DNA of 20,533 bases from CAYLLT01 sp964591605 (GTDB lineage: Bacteria > Planctomycetota > Phycisphaerae > UBA1845 > PWPN01), in NCBI GenBank assembly GCA_964591605.1, contig CAZQEN010000108.1, positions 1 through 20,533 on the forward strand, given 5' to 3'. Under the pieces are notes generated by a model that saw nothing but the letters and a program-made list of their open reading frames with translations, was not told where the DNA came from and did no database searches. Both the position numbers and the translations under genes were made by a program. Of this stretch, positions 1 to 5,865 are shown piece by piece (the first letter of the stretch is position 1; the number at the start of each line of letters is the position of its first letter).

Positions 1-338
1 ACCGTGTCACCGACGGCGAGCGTGTTCTGCATCGCCGATTCCCACGCGCCGGTTCGCAGGCTCGCCATGGCCGTGGGGTTGCCGCACGAAAGCCCCATGT
101 TGGCCTGGGCCGGGATCGAGGCGAGCTCCTCGGACGTATAGCCGAACGCCTCGGCCACCGCCCGCACGCCGGCATGCTCACTCGACAGCCCGCTGGCCGC
201 CACTGAACCGTATTTCGACTGAACCGCCTCGAGAACCTGTCGTTCCTGATTCATGTTGGAGGCTCCGATCTTCTGGCTGTTCCTTCCGGTTGCGCCGCCG
301 CAGCAGGTCGGGCCGCAGCATGTGCCTGTCTGACTCAT
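1..338 (-). CDS. arsM: Arsenite S-adenosylmethionine methyltransferase ArsM, N-terminal part
   Basis: Only the first ~112 residues are in the window; the rest lies beyond position 1. ArsM transfers methyl groups from S-adenosylmethionine to As(III) in the cytoplasm. The visible part has the family's pre-domain (VLEAVQSKYGSVA, then a helix with AFGYTSEELASIP) followed by ANMGLSCGNPTA, the segment preceding SAM motif I, whose cysteine matches the conserved family position. The N-terminus carries two Cys pairs (MSQTGTCCGPTCCGG), plausibly extra arsenic ligands. About 13 extra residues seem to lie between PTAMASLR and the expected GDTV of motif I. The ATG start is supported by AAGGAG six bases upstream. 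It is the last visible gene of the arsR-arsC-acr3-sigma run, 66 bp after the sigma factor. The family call is firm; activity cannot be judged without the catalytic part. Confidence 0.85.
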   Translation of the reverse strand, partial: MSQTGTCCGPTCCGGATGRNSQKIGASNMNQERQVLEAVQSKYGSVAASGLSSEHAGVRAVAEAFGYTSEELASIPAQANMGLSCGNPTAMASLRTGAWESAMQNTLAVGDT

Positions 339-359
339 CGTCTTCTCCTTGTGTGACCA

Positions 360-378
360 GGCCGTGACCATCACGGCC
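360..378 (-). other. Intercistronic stem-loop between sigma factor and arsM
   Basis: Perfect 8-bp inverted repeat GGCCGTGA/TCACGGCC with a 3-nt loop lies between the sigma-factor stop and the arsM ribosome binding site. No T-run follows on the minus strand, so it does not look like an intrinsic terminator. It may stabilise or process the mRNA. Confidence 0.4.
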
Positions 379-404
379 GTCAGCAGAGAAGACGAAAGAC
401 CCGC

Positions 405-980
405 TCAATGGACGCAGCTCTCCTCGTCCGATCTGCAGAACTCCTGGGATCGCAGCGTCGGCTCGACCGAGACGATCCCACCGACGGCCGAGCGCTCGAC
501 CCGGCAACACTGCTCGATCAGCTCGCCCAGCTGCGCCCGGCCCCGCTGGATGCGCGACTTGGCGCCCGACAGCGACAGTTCAAGCTCACCCGCGACGGCC
601 TGCTGCGTCCAGCCGTCCAGATCCGCCAGTTCAACCGCCCGCGCATACTCCGGCGGAAGGCGGCGCACCATTCCCGGGAGGCAGCCGGCCAGCCGCCTGG
701 CCTGCTCGACCTCGGCGGGCTGGGCACGATCGTGTTCGGGCGAAAGCCGCTCAAGACGCGGGCGGGCGGTTCGATGCTGGTCGATGACCAGATTCCGCGC
801 CACGCGCAGCGCCCACGCGACCCGCCGCTCCGGCGTCTCGGGCAGCTCTTCTCGGCGGCGGTGAAGCCGGAGCATCAGCTCCTGCGTCAGGTCATCGGCC
901 AGGTCCGCGTCGCGCACGCGCCGGCGGATGAACCGCCAGATGCGCGCCCGGAGCTCTGAGAGATGTGCGTCGTCGATCAT
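405..980 (-). CDS. ECF RNA polymerase sigma factor, SigZ-like, with Cys-rich tail
   Basis: A 191-residue ECF sigma factor. Region 2 lies at about residues 10-75 (DLADDLTQELMLRLHRR, VARNLVIDQHR) and region 4 at about 100-155 (LPPEYARAVELADLDGWTQ, helix-turn-helix ending SGAKSRIQRGRAQL). After region 4 comes a tail with C158-C159, C182 and C189; the CCRVE...GGIVSVEP pattern resembles the tail of SigZ-type sigma factors and could bind metal or metalloid. The start is the ATG at 980, which overlaps the acr3 stop by 4 bp (ATGA), so translation is probably coupled. Its place between acr3 and arsM suggests it is co-expressed on arsenic exposure. No anti-sigma gene is adjacent in the visible part. 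The longer upstream reading frame runs into acr3 and is not credible. Sigma family call firm; SigZ assignment from recall of the tail motif. Confidence 0.85.
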   Translation of the reverse strand: MIDDAHLSELRARIWRFIRRRVRDADLADDLTQELMLRLHRRREELPETPERRVAWALRVARNLVIDQHRTARPRLERLSPEHDRAQPAEVEQARRLAGCLPGMVRRLPPEYARAVELADLDGWTQQAVAGELELSLSGAKSRIQRGRAQLGELIEQCCRVERSAVGGIVSVEPTLRSQEFCRSDEESCVH

Positions 981-2098
981 GATCGTGCTGTCACCTCCGG
1001 ACGGGGAATCGCCGTCGGGCAGGGTGATTCTACGGTGGCCGCCTCGCGCGAGACAGCATCGCCGAAATATCGGCGCTGGAAATACAGCGCGACGTTGACG
1101 AGCATGATCAGTACCGGCACCTCGACGAGGGGGCCGATGACGGCCGCGAACGCCGCGCCGTGGCCGATGCCGAACACCGCGATGGCCACCGCGATCGCGA
1201 GCTCGAAATTGTTGCTCGCGGCGGTGAACGCGATGGTGGCCGTTTTGGAGTAGTCGGCGCCGAGTTTGTGGCCCATCCAGAAGCTCACCAGAAACATCAC
1301 GACAAAGTAGATCAGCAGCGGAATCGCGATCAGCCCGACGTTCCACGGACGGGCGACGATCTCCTTACCCTGGATGCTGAACATCGCGACGATCGTGAAC
1401 AGCAGTGCGATCAGCGTGATCGGGCTGATCCGCGGGATGAACGCTTTCTCATACCACGTGCGGCCCTTCGCCCGGATCAGCGCAAACCGCGTGAACAGCC
1501 CGGCGAGGAACGGGATGCCCAGGTAGATGAACACGCTTTGGGCGATCTGCCCCATGCTCACCTGCACGACGCTGCCCGCCAGGCCGAACAGCGGCGGCAG
1601 CACGGTAATGAAGAACCACGCGTACACGCTGAAGAACAACACCTGGAACACGCTGTTGAACGCGACCAGGCCGGCGGCGTACTCGGTGTCCCCCTTCGCC
1701 AGCTCGTTCCAGACGATCACCATGGCGATGCAGCGGGCCAGGCCGATCATGATCAGGCCGACCATGAACTCGGGGTGGTTGTGCAGAAACAGGAGGGCCA
1801 GCGAGAACATCAGCACCGGCCCAATGATCCAGTTCTGCACCAGTGAAAGCCCCAGCACGCGCACGTTGCGAAACACGTCGCCGAGCTCTTCATAGCGCAC
1901 CTTGGCCAGCGGCGGGTACATCATCAGGATGAGGCCGATGGCGATCGGGACGTTGGTCGTCCCGATGGACAGACGATGGATCGCGTCCTCGACGCCGGGC
2001 ACGGCGTAACCAAGACCCACGCCCGCCGCCATGGCCAGGAAGATCCACAGCGTCAGGTACCGATCCAGGAAGCTCAACCCGCGAGCGACGCCGCCCAT
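977..2098 (-). CDS. acr3: ACR3-family arsenite efflux permease
   Basis: A 373-residue inner-membrane protein with about ten hydrophobic segments that exports As(III) by proton-motive force. Family hallmarks are visible: the N-terminal LSFLDRYLTLWIFLAM, NWIIGPVLMF, the fourth-segment ARCIAMVIVWNELA with the conserved cysteine (C123), and late NNFELAIAVAI and IGPLVEVPVLI segments, as in ACR3 rather than the larger ArsB type. The start ATG shares one base with the arsC stop (TGATG), so the genes are translationally coupled. The C-terminal ~30 residues after the last membrane segment (FGDAVSREAATVES onward) are hydrophilic, and the end overlaps the sigma-factor start by 4 bp. It provides the exit route for arsenite produced by the upstream ArsC. 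Confidence 0.95.
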   Translation of the reverse strand: MGGVARGLSFLDRYLTLWIFLAMAAGVGLGYAVPGVEDAIHRLSIGTTNVPIAIGLILMMYPPLAKVRYEELGDVFRNVRVLGLSLVQNWIIGPVLMFSLALLFLHNHPEFMVGLIMIGLARCIAMVIVWNELAKGDTEYAAGLVAFNSVFQVLFFSVYAWFFITVLPPLFGLAGSVVQVSMGQIAQSVFIYLGIPFLAGLFTRFALIRAKGRTWYEKAFIPRISPITLIALLFTIVAMFSIQGKEIVARPWNVGLIAIPLLIYFVVMFLVSFWMGHKLGADYSKTATIAFTAASNNFELAIAVAIAVFGIGHGAAFAAVIGPLVEVPVLIMLVNVALYFQRRYFGDAVSREAATVESPCPTAIPRPEVTARS

Positions 2099-2550
2099 CA
2101 GGTCCTCCCTTGCATCAGCGATCCCGGCAGGGTCTCGACGTACCGTCTGATCTCATCGCGCACGCGCCGGTAATGGAGCATGGCCTCGTCCTCGGTCTTC
2201 GCGTCCTTCGCCAGCTTCGGCGGATCGTCGAAGCCCACGTGGACGCGGCGCGTCTGGCCCGGGAACGCCGGGCACGCCTCATTGGCGCTGTCGCAGACGG
2301 TGACGACGAAGTCGAAGGGAATCTCCTTCAGCTCGTCCACATGCTTCGACTTTCCGCCCGAGATATTGACGCCCGCCTCGGCCATCGCCTTGACCGCGAG
2401 CGGGTTCAAACCCTGCGGCCGCGTGCCGGCCGAGTACGCCTCCATCACTTCGCCTTTGAGGTGCCGCGCCCAGCCTTCCGCCATCTGGCTCCGGCAGGAG
2501 TTGCCGGTGCAGAGGAACAGCACGCGGAGCCGGTTCTTTGTCTGAGACAT
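2098..2550 (-). CDS. arsC: Arsenate reductase, thioredoxin-coupled (LMW-PTP type)
   Basis: A 150-residue cytoplasmic enzyme that reduces As(V) to As(III). It has the low-molecular-weight phosphatase P-loop LFLCTGNSCRSQMAEGW (C14, C19) and the redox segment VTVCDSANEACPAF, whose C86 and C93 correspond to the resolving pair of the Staphylococcus-type enzyme (Cys10/82/89 relay). The HVGFDDPPK loop with the general-acid Asp is present. Length is normal for the family. GGAGGTGCT immediately before the ATG is a good ribosome binding site, even though it lies inside arsR: the two frames overlap by 106 bp. It is followed with a 1-bp overlap by acr3, the expected partner. Confidence 0.96.
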   Translation of the reverse strand: MSQTKNRLRVLFLCTGNSCRSQMAEGWARHLKGEVMEAYSAGTRPQGLNPLAVKAMAEAGVNISGGKSKHVDELKEIPFDFVVTVCDSANEACPAFPGQTRRVHVGFDDPPKLAKDAKTEDEAMLHYRRVRDEIRRYVETLPGSLMQGRT

Positions 2551-2894
2551 AGCACCTCCGGGTCGATGCAGAGGATGCGCCTGAGCTGCCGGCAGTCCTG
2601 GGCCGTCTGCGGATCGCGGGCCAGGCGGCCGCGCAGCCAGGCAATCGCCGATCGCACCGGTTCGTCCGGGTTGTCGGGCAGGCGGTAATAGATCCAGCGA
2701 CCTTCCTTGCGGGTCTGCACGAGCCCCGCCTGTTTCAGGATGGACAAGTGCTTCGAAACGGTGGAAGTGGCGAGGCCGAGCAGCTCGGTGATCTGGCAGA
2801 CGCAGAGTTCACCCGCGAAGCATGCGGCCAAAGCCCGCATGCGGCTCTCATCCGCCAGGGCGCCGGCAATCGCGATCAGGTCCTGCATAATCAT
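2445..2894 (-). CDS. arsR: ArsR/SmtB-family arsenic-responsive repressor
   Basis: A 149-residue winged-helix repressor. Residues 1-100 are a standard ArsR domain: ALADESRMRALAACF, GELCVCQITELLGLATSTVSKHL (recognition helix), LVQTRKEGRWIYYRL (wing). C31 and C33 of ELCVC form the classical As(III)/Sb(III) site, and C25 nearby could be a third ligand. The typical protein ends near 110-120 residues. Here the frame stays open past CIDPEVLC and runs 106 bp into arsC, adding about 30 residues read out of phase from the arsC catalytic loop, including an accidental CC. The start is the first ATG (MIMQ; a second ATG two codons on is possible), about 16 nt downstream of the predicted transcription start, with AGGAATG upstream. 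As first gene it should autoregulate the operon. Confidence 0.93.
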   Translation of the reverse strand: MIMQDLIAIAGALADESRMRALAACFAGELCVCQITELLGLATSTVSKHLSILKQAGLVQTRKEGRWIYYRLPDNPDEPVRSAIAWLRGRLARDPQTAQDCRQLRRILCIDPEVLCLRQRTGSACCSSAPATPAGARWRKAGRGTSKAK

Positions 2895-2896
2895 TC

Positions 2897-2924
2897 CTAT
2901 ATTTCGCCAATCGACGAATTATAT
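2897..2924. promoter_or_regulatory. Candidate ArsR operator dyad
   Basis: Imperfect inverted repeat with arms CTATATTTCG (2897-2906) and CGAATTATAT (2915-2924), 8 of 10 bases paired, 8-bp spacer. It covers the -10 box and the predicted start site of the ars promoter, the usual place for an ArsR-type repressor to block polymerase. Binding by this ArsR is an inference. Confidence 0.55.
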
Positions 2925-2946
2925 GATGCGCCCGGTCCGGTGTCAA
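2918..2946 (-). promoter_or_regulatory. Consensus sigma-70 promoter of the ars operon
   Basis: On the minus strand TTGACA (2946-2941) and TATAAT (2923-2918) are separated by exactly 17 bp, all twelve bases matching the housekeeping consensus. The predicted transcription start is about 2911, leaving a short leader before the arsR ATG at 2894. Confidence 0.85.
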
Positions 2947-2998
2947 GCGAGTGCCAATCGCAGCGTGCCGGCCGGGTGCATCCAGAATTCAGTGGCAT

Positions 2999-3146
2999 GC
3001 GGGTGGGATGCGGTCGCCGCGGCGGCCACCCGCAATCGTGGATGCGGATTGCCCGTGGCCCACTCCCACGGGCAGCGAGTATCCCGGCGCGCCGGGATAC
3101 CCGCTGGCCGTGTTTCACGTGCGCACGGGCAATGAGTACATTGCCC
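2999..3146. repeat. Chain of six adjacent stem-loops
   Basis: Nearly every base of this gene-free stretch falls in an inverted repeat. The stems are 2999-3006/3026-3033 (GCGGGTGG) with an inner GCGG/CCGC stem, 3032-3037/3047-3052 (GCAATC), 3050-3058/3066-3074 (TGCCCGTGG), 3074-3089/3090-3105 (22-bp perfect core palindrome, one mismatch in the extension), 3108-3112/3124-3128 (CCGTG) and 3127-3134/3139-3146 (GGGCAATG, loop AGTA). It lies between the J-domain gene's stop and the ars promoter. The arrangement resembles compound REP/BIME-type elements. The 2895-3176 gap otherwise holds only the ars promoter and operator; no credible coding frame is seen. Confidence 0.6.
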
Positions 3147-3176
3147 ATGCCACCCCGGGTAAACCTTTCTGCGCTC

Positions 3177-3692
3177 CTACCTGGCGCGCGGCGGGCGGAC
3201 ACAGAAGCCGACGCGCATGCAGGTGATGGCGAGCGTCAGCAGGCCGAGCAGCCCCAGGGCGAACGCGCCCACCGCCGGGGCGAGGGCGGGGTACCGGAGG
3301 GTGTAGATGCTCAGGTAAGCGCTGCCGGCCAGCAGAACGATCGACAGCGTGCACCGCACCACCACGATCACCGGCAGCGGCAGGTAGCGCCGCTGCCCGC
3401 GGACCGCGCACCGGGGGCAATGCAGCAGTCCGTCGAGCCCGCGCAACACCTCACCGAACGACAGGCAGGTCACGCACGTGCCCACCGGACGGCCCGCTTC
3501 GGCCGCCCGTGCCGCACGGACCAGCGTGCGATAGGCTTTCGCGACTTCAATGAAGCGCTGGCGAGCCGACTCGCTGCCCGGATGCTTGTCGGGGTGGAGC
3601 TGCTGGGCGAGTTGACGATAGGCGTGCTTGATTTCCGGCAGGCGGGCCGTTTCCCCCAGACCCAGGAGTCGCATGCAGTCGGCAGGCGTCAT
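3177..3692 (-). CDS. Membrane-anchored J-domain protein with zinc ribbon
   Basis: A 171-residue protein. Residues 5-60 are a J domain (CMRLLGLGETARLPEIKHAYRQLAQQLHPDKHPG, with the HPD motif at 33-35 needed to stimulate DnaK ATPase). A four-cysteine ribbon follows, C73-x2-C76 and C92-x2-C95, then two membrane helices at about 104-128 and 138-160, with a short arginine-rich tail. It is not DnaJ: it lacks the Gly/Phe linker, the CxxCxGxG repeats and the substrate domain. It probably recruits DnaK to the membrane or to membrane clients. The start MTPADCM was chosen because the upstream codons do not extend the J domain; the ribosome binding site is not strong. It ends a same-strand run behind two lipoproteins and a DUF2752 protein, 49 bp after the preceding gene. 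Confidence 0.8.
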   Translation of the reverse strand: MTPADCMRLLGLGETARLPEIKHAYRQLAQQLHPDKHPGSESARQRFIEVAKAYRTLVRAARAAEAGRPVGTCVTCLSFGEVLRGLDGLLHCPRCAVRGQRRYLPLPVIVVVRCTLSIVLLAGSAYLSIYTLRYPALAPAVGAFALGLLGLLTLAITCMRVGFCVRPPRAR

Positions 3693-3741
3693 GTCAGAGA
3701 ATCGCGCCTCCGCCTCTTTGTCCGGCGAAACGGAGCACGCT

Positions 3742-4398
3742 CTATGGCATCTCCGCTTCGTAATCGTAGAACAACTTCGCGATCTTGTCCGCGAGTTCGT
3801 CGGCCATCCGCCCATACGCCTCGGACGGCGTCTTGCACTCGTGCAGATCCTGAGCGGAAACGGAGGTCTCGATCAGTTTGCCTTCGCGGTCCAGCGGCCA
3901 GAGCCTCACATCCTCGCGTTTTTCGGCTTTCGCATTGACGACCTTGAGCGTGACCACCCACTGGGCGGGTGAAACGGCCATCTCCAGATCGGGTTCGAGC
4001 AGAAACTGCTTGATGCTCAGCCACACCACGGTGTCGGCCCCGACCAGCCGGCCCACCTCCCGCGCTCCGCGCTGCTCGAACTTCGGGTCGGACTGCCGCA
4101 CGCGGGCCAGTTCCTCGGTCGTCGTGATCCGGTCCGCGATCTTGTGCTCTTTGAACTGCGTGGCGAGCGAGTCCACGAGCTTGTCCCGCGCCACGGGGGG
4201 CTGCACGAGGTCCTGCTCGTCGTCGACCAGAATGAGGACGGGGCCGGGCGGCAGCTTGTACTCGGCGGGGACTTTCTCCGGCGGCACCATGCCCGCTGCA
4301 TACAGCATCCCGCCGATGGTCGGCCCGCACCCGGTGCAGCAGAGCATCATCGCCGCAGCGCCGCTCACCCGGAGCAGGTTGGTTCTCGTGCGTCTCAC
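3742..4398 (-). CDS. Predicted lipoprotein, paralogue of the upstream lipoprotein
   Basis: A 218-residue protein with an Arg-rich start, a hydrophobic stretch and a lipobox ending CCTGC (modified cysteine about residue 24), so a lipid-anchored envelope protein is predicted. The mature part (VPAEYKLPPGPVLILVDDEQ, then REVGRLVGADTVVWLSIKQF) aligns in order with the neighbouring 4468-5157 product (VDAEFNRLEGHKALVYVWAP, then ELGKHFEVDMVVHVSVFQF), indicating tandem duplication. The central GADTVVWLSI strand pattern recalls envelope lipoproteins with a nucleotide-free alpha/beta fold, but I do not recognise a named family and assign no function. The GTG start at 4398 is preceded by TGAGGAGC, a good ribosome binding site. 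Confidence 0.75.
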   Translation of the reverse strand: MRRTRTNLLRVSGAAAMMLCCTGCGPTIGGMLYAAGMVPPEKVPAEYKLPPGPVLILVDDEQDLVQPPVARDKLVDSLATQFKEHKIADRITTTEELARVRQSDPKFEQRGAREVGRLVGADTVVWLSIKQFLLEPDLEMAVSPAQWVVTLKVVNAKAEKREDVRLWPLDREGKLIETSVSAQDLHECKTPSEAYGRMADELADKIAKLFYDYEAEMP

Positions 4399-4467
4399 GT
4401 CTGATGCTCCTCAAAGCATGGCTGCAGCCTGCGGGCCATCTGTTCGAAATCGCCGCTTGGTTGTGGC

Positions 4468-5157
4468 CTATCCCTGGGGCCGTTCCCACTCGTGGAACTT
4501 CTTGCCGACCTCCACCGCGAACGTTTCGTACGTCGCCTGCCGGATCTGCTCCGGACGCGTGTTGATGTATCCCAGATTGCTGTCAGGAGGCACAACCACC
4601 ATGACGTCGCGCAGCGGCACCCGGTCGGCCGGCTCGCCCGGTTTGCTCAGGTCCCACGCCACGACGCTGGCCCCGATGCGCCCGCGGTAGAACTGGGCGT
4701 AGCCCGGATCGCGCATCGAGAACTGGAAGACCGACACGTGCACGACCATGTCGACCTCGAAGTGCTTGCCGAGCTCGACCGGATCCACCTGCAGCGAGCC
4801 GGACTTCTCGAGGTAGGACTCGACCCGCACGGCCGGAATCATCGTCACTTTCTTGACGTTCTTCTCGAGATAAGCGGTCACATACGCCGCCAGGTCGAGC
4901 TGCACCTTCGGATAGTCCCACAGCACCTCCGGCGGCGCCCACACGTACACCAGCGCTTTGTGGCCCTCGAGGCGGTTGAACTCCGCATCGACCTTCTCGG
5001 TCTGGGGGCTGGTCATCAGCATGGCGGTCTTGATGAAGCTGCAACCGCCTGATCCCGCGCACGCGGCCATCACGACCAGCGGGATCCAGCGGTGTAGCGT
5101 CAGATGCGGGTAAATCTTCCTGCCGGGTCGCGGCCGGAACCGTGCGTGTGGATTCAT
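4468..5157 (-). CDS. Predicted lipoprotein
   Basis: A 229-residue protein with a long basic N-region (MNPHARFRPRPGRKIYPHL), a hydrophobic core (WIPLVVMAACAGSGG) and a lipobox cysteine at about residue 39 (SGGC|SFIK), so export and lipid anchoring are predicted. The mature domain has alternating strands and helices (KALVYVWAPPEVLWDYPKVQ, VTMIPAVRVESYLEKS, DMVVHVSVFQFSM, GASVVAWDLS) and is paralogous to the next gene. It starts 22 bp after the DUF2752 gene and precedes its paralogue by 69 bp, so co-transcription is likely. Function unknown. Confidence 0.75.
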   Translation of the reverse strand: MNPHARFRPRPGRKIYPHLTLHRWIPLVVMAACAGSGGCSFIKTAMLMTSPQTEKVDAEFNRLEGHKALVYVWAPPEVLWDYPKVQLDLAAYVTAYLEKNVKKVTMIPAVRVESYLEKSGSLQVDPVELGKHFEVDMVVHVSVFQFSMRDPGYAQFYRGRIGASVVAWDLSKPGEPADRVPLRDVMVVVPPDSNLGYINTRPEQIRQATYETFAVEVGKKFHEWERPQG

Positions 5158-5179
5158 GTCGTGTCACCTTCCCGTCGCA

Positions 5180-5818
5180 TCAGGATACGCCGCCGGCCGG
5201 CAACGAACCATCGAGAAGCCCCATGGCCATCTTCATTGCCCAACTGAGCACAAACGCTGCCCCCGCCCACCACACGACGTTGATCGGATTGACGCGATAC
5301 CAGTTCACGGCGGGGCGGTAGCCGCTCACGAGGGCGAACAAACCGGCGAGCCCGGCCGCGACCGTCGCGACCGCCAGAACGAACCCTGCCGGCTGCGACC
5401 GGATCGCCGCCGGCAATTGGCCTCGAACGGTGTGCGCGAACGATGTCGTCATGCCGCAGGTCGGGCAGGGCAGACGGGTGATCATCAGGAACCCGCACGG
5501 CGGCAGGCCGAGCTGGCGGTGCGTGCCCATGGTGGCCCGGCCGGGGTCGATGCGCCACGCGGCCACCAGGACGGCTGCGGCGGCCGCCACCATCCCCAGC
5601 GCATAGAGCCGCCCCGTCACGGCCCTCTCGAGACGCACGAACCGCACGAGCGGTCCGAGCGGGTGTCCCGCCTGCTGTCGAGTCTGCGGGGCGTTGGACA
5701 CATGCGAAGAAGCGGCCTGGGACAAGGGGTTCGCTCCTGAAGACTCCCCGAAACCAGCATCCTGGGCTGCCGGCGGGGCGGGCGGTGAGGCCAGAGGCTC
5801 AGACGGAAGGCCACCCAT
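5180..5818 (-). CDS. DUF2752 membrane protein
   Basis: A 212-residue protein with a Pro/Ala-rich, probably disordered N-terminal 55 residues, a hydrophobic segment at 72-88 and the DUF2752 signature CGFLMITRLPCPTCGMTTSF (C118, C121, then GMTTSF), followed by two more hydrophobic segments. DUF2752 proteins are small integral membrane proteins of unknown function. The CPTCGMT motif is the defining feature and may bind metal or be redox-active. AGGAGAGT lies directly upstream of the ATG. It follows mgtE by 47 bp on the same strand and precedes two lipoproteins, so it is probably part of one transcript. Confidence 0.85.
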   Translation of the reverse strand: MGGLPSEPLASPPAPPAAQDAGFGESSGANPLSQAASSHVSNAPQTRQQAGHPLGPLVRFVRLERAVTGRLYALGMVAAAAAVLVAAWRIDPGRATMGTHRQLGLPPCGFLMITRLPCPTCGMTTSFAHTVRGQLPAAIRSQPAGFVLAVATVAAGLAGLFALVSGYRPAVNWYRVNPINVVWWAGAAFVLSWAMKMAMGLLDGSLPAGGVS

Positions 5819-5865
5819 ACTCTCCTGGGCTCAAAGGTAACCCCGCCTCCCGACCCGGTCAATGA

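Noticed and set aside
405..1346. 313-residue version of the sigma factor
   Set aside because: The extra N-terminal part is an out-of-phase reading of acr3; the sigma fold starts at the ATG at 980.
2445..2550. Frameshift error at the end of arsR
   Set aside because: No single obvious slip site is seen, the arsC start and ribosome binding site are intact, and arsR remains open to a normal stop; kept as a real overlap pending comparison.
2999..3146. CRISPR array
   Set aside because: The repeats are different inverted repeats, not a direct repeat with regular spacers.
2748..3938. Open frame of 396 codons on the plus strand
   Set aside because: It crosses the ars promoter, the stem-loop chain and the reverse of the J-domain gene; composition is a GC-rich antisense shadow and no domain is seen.
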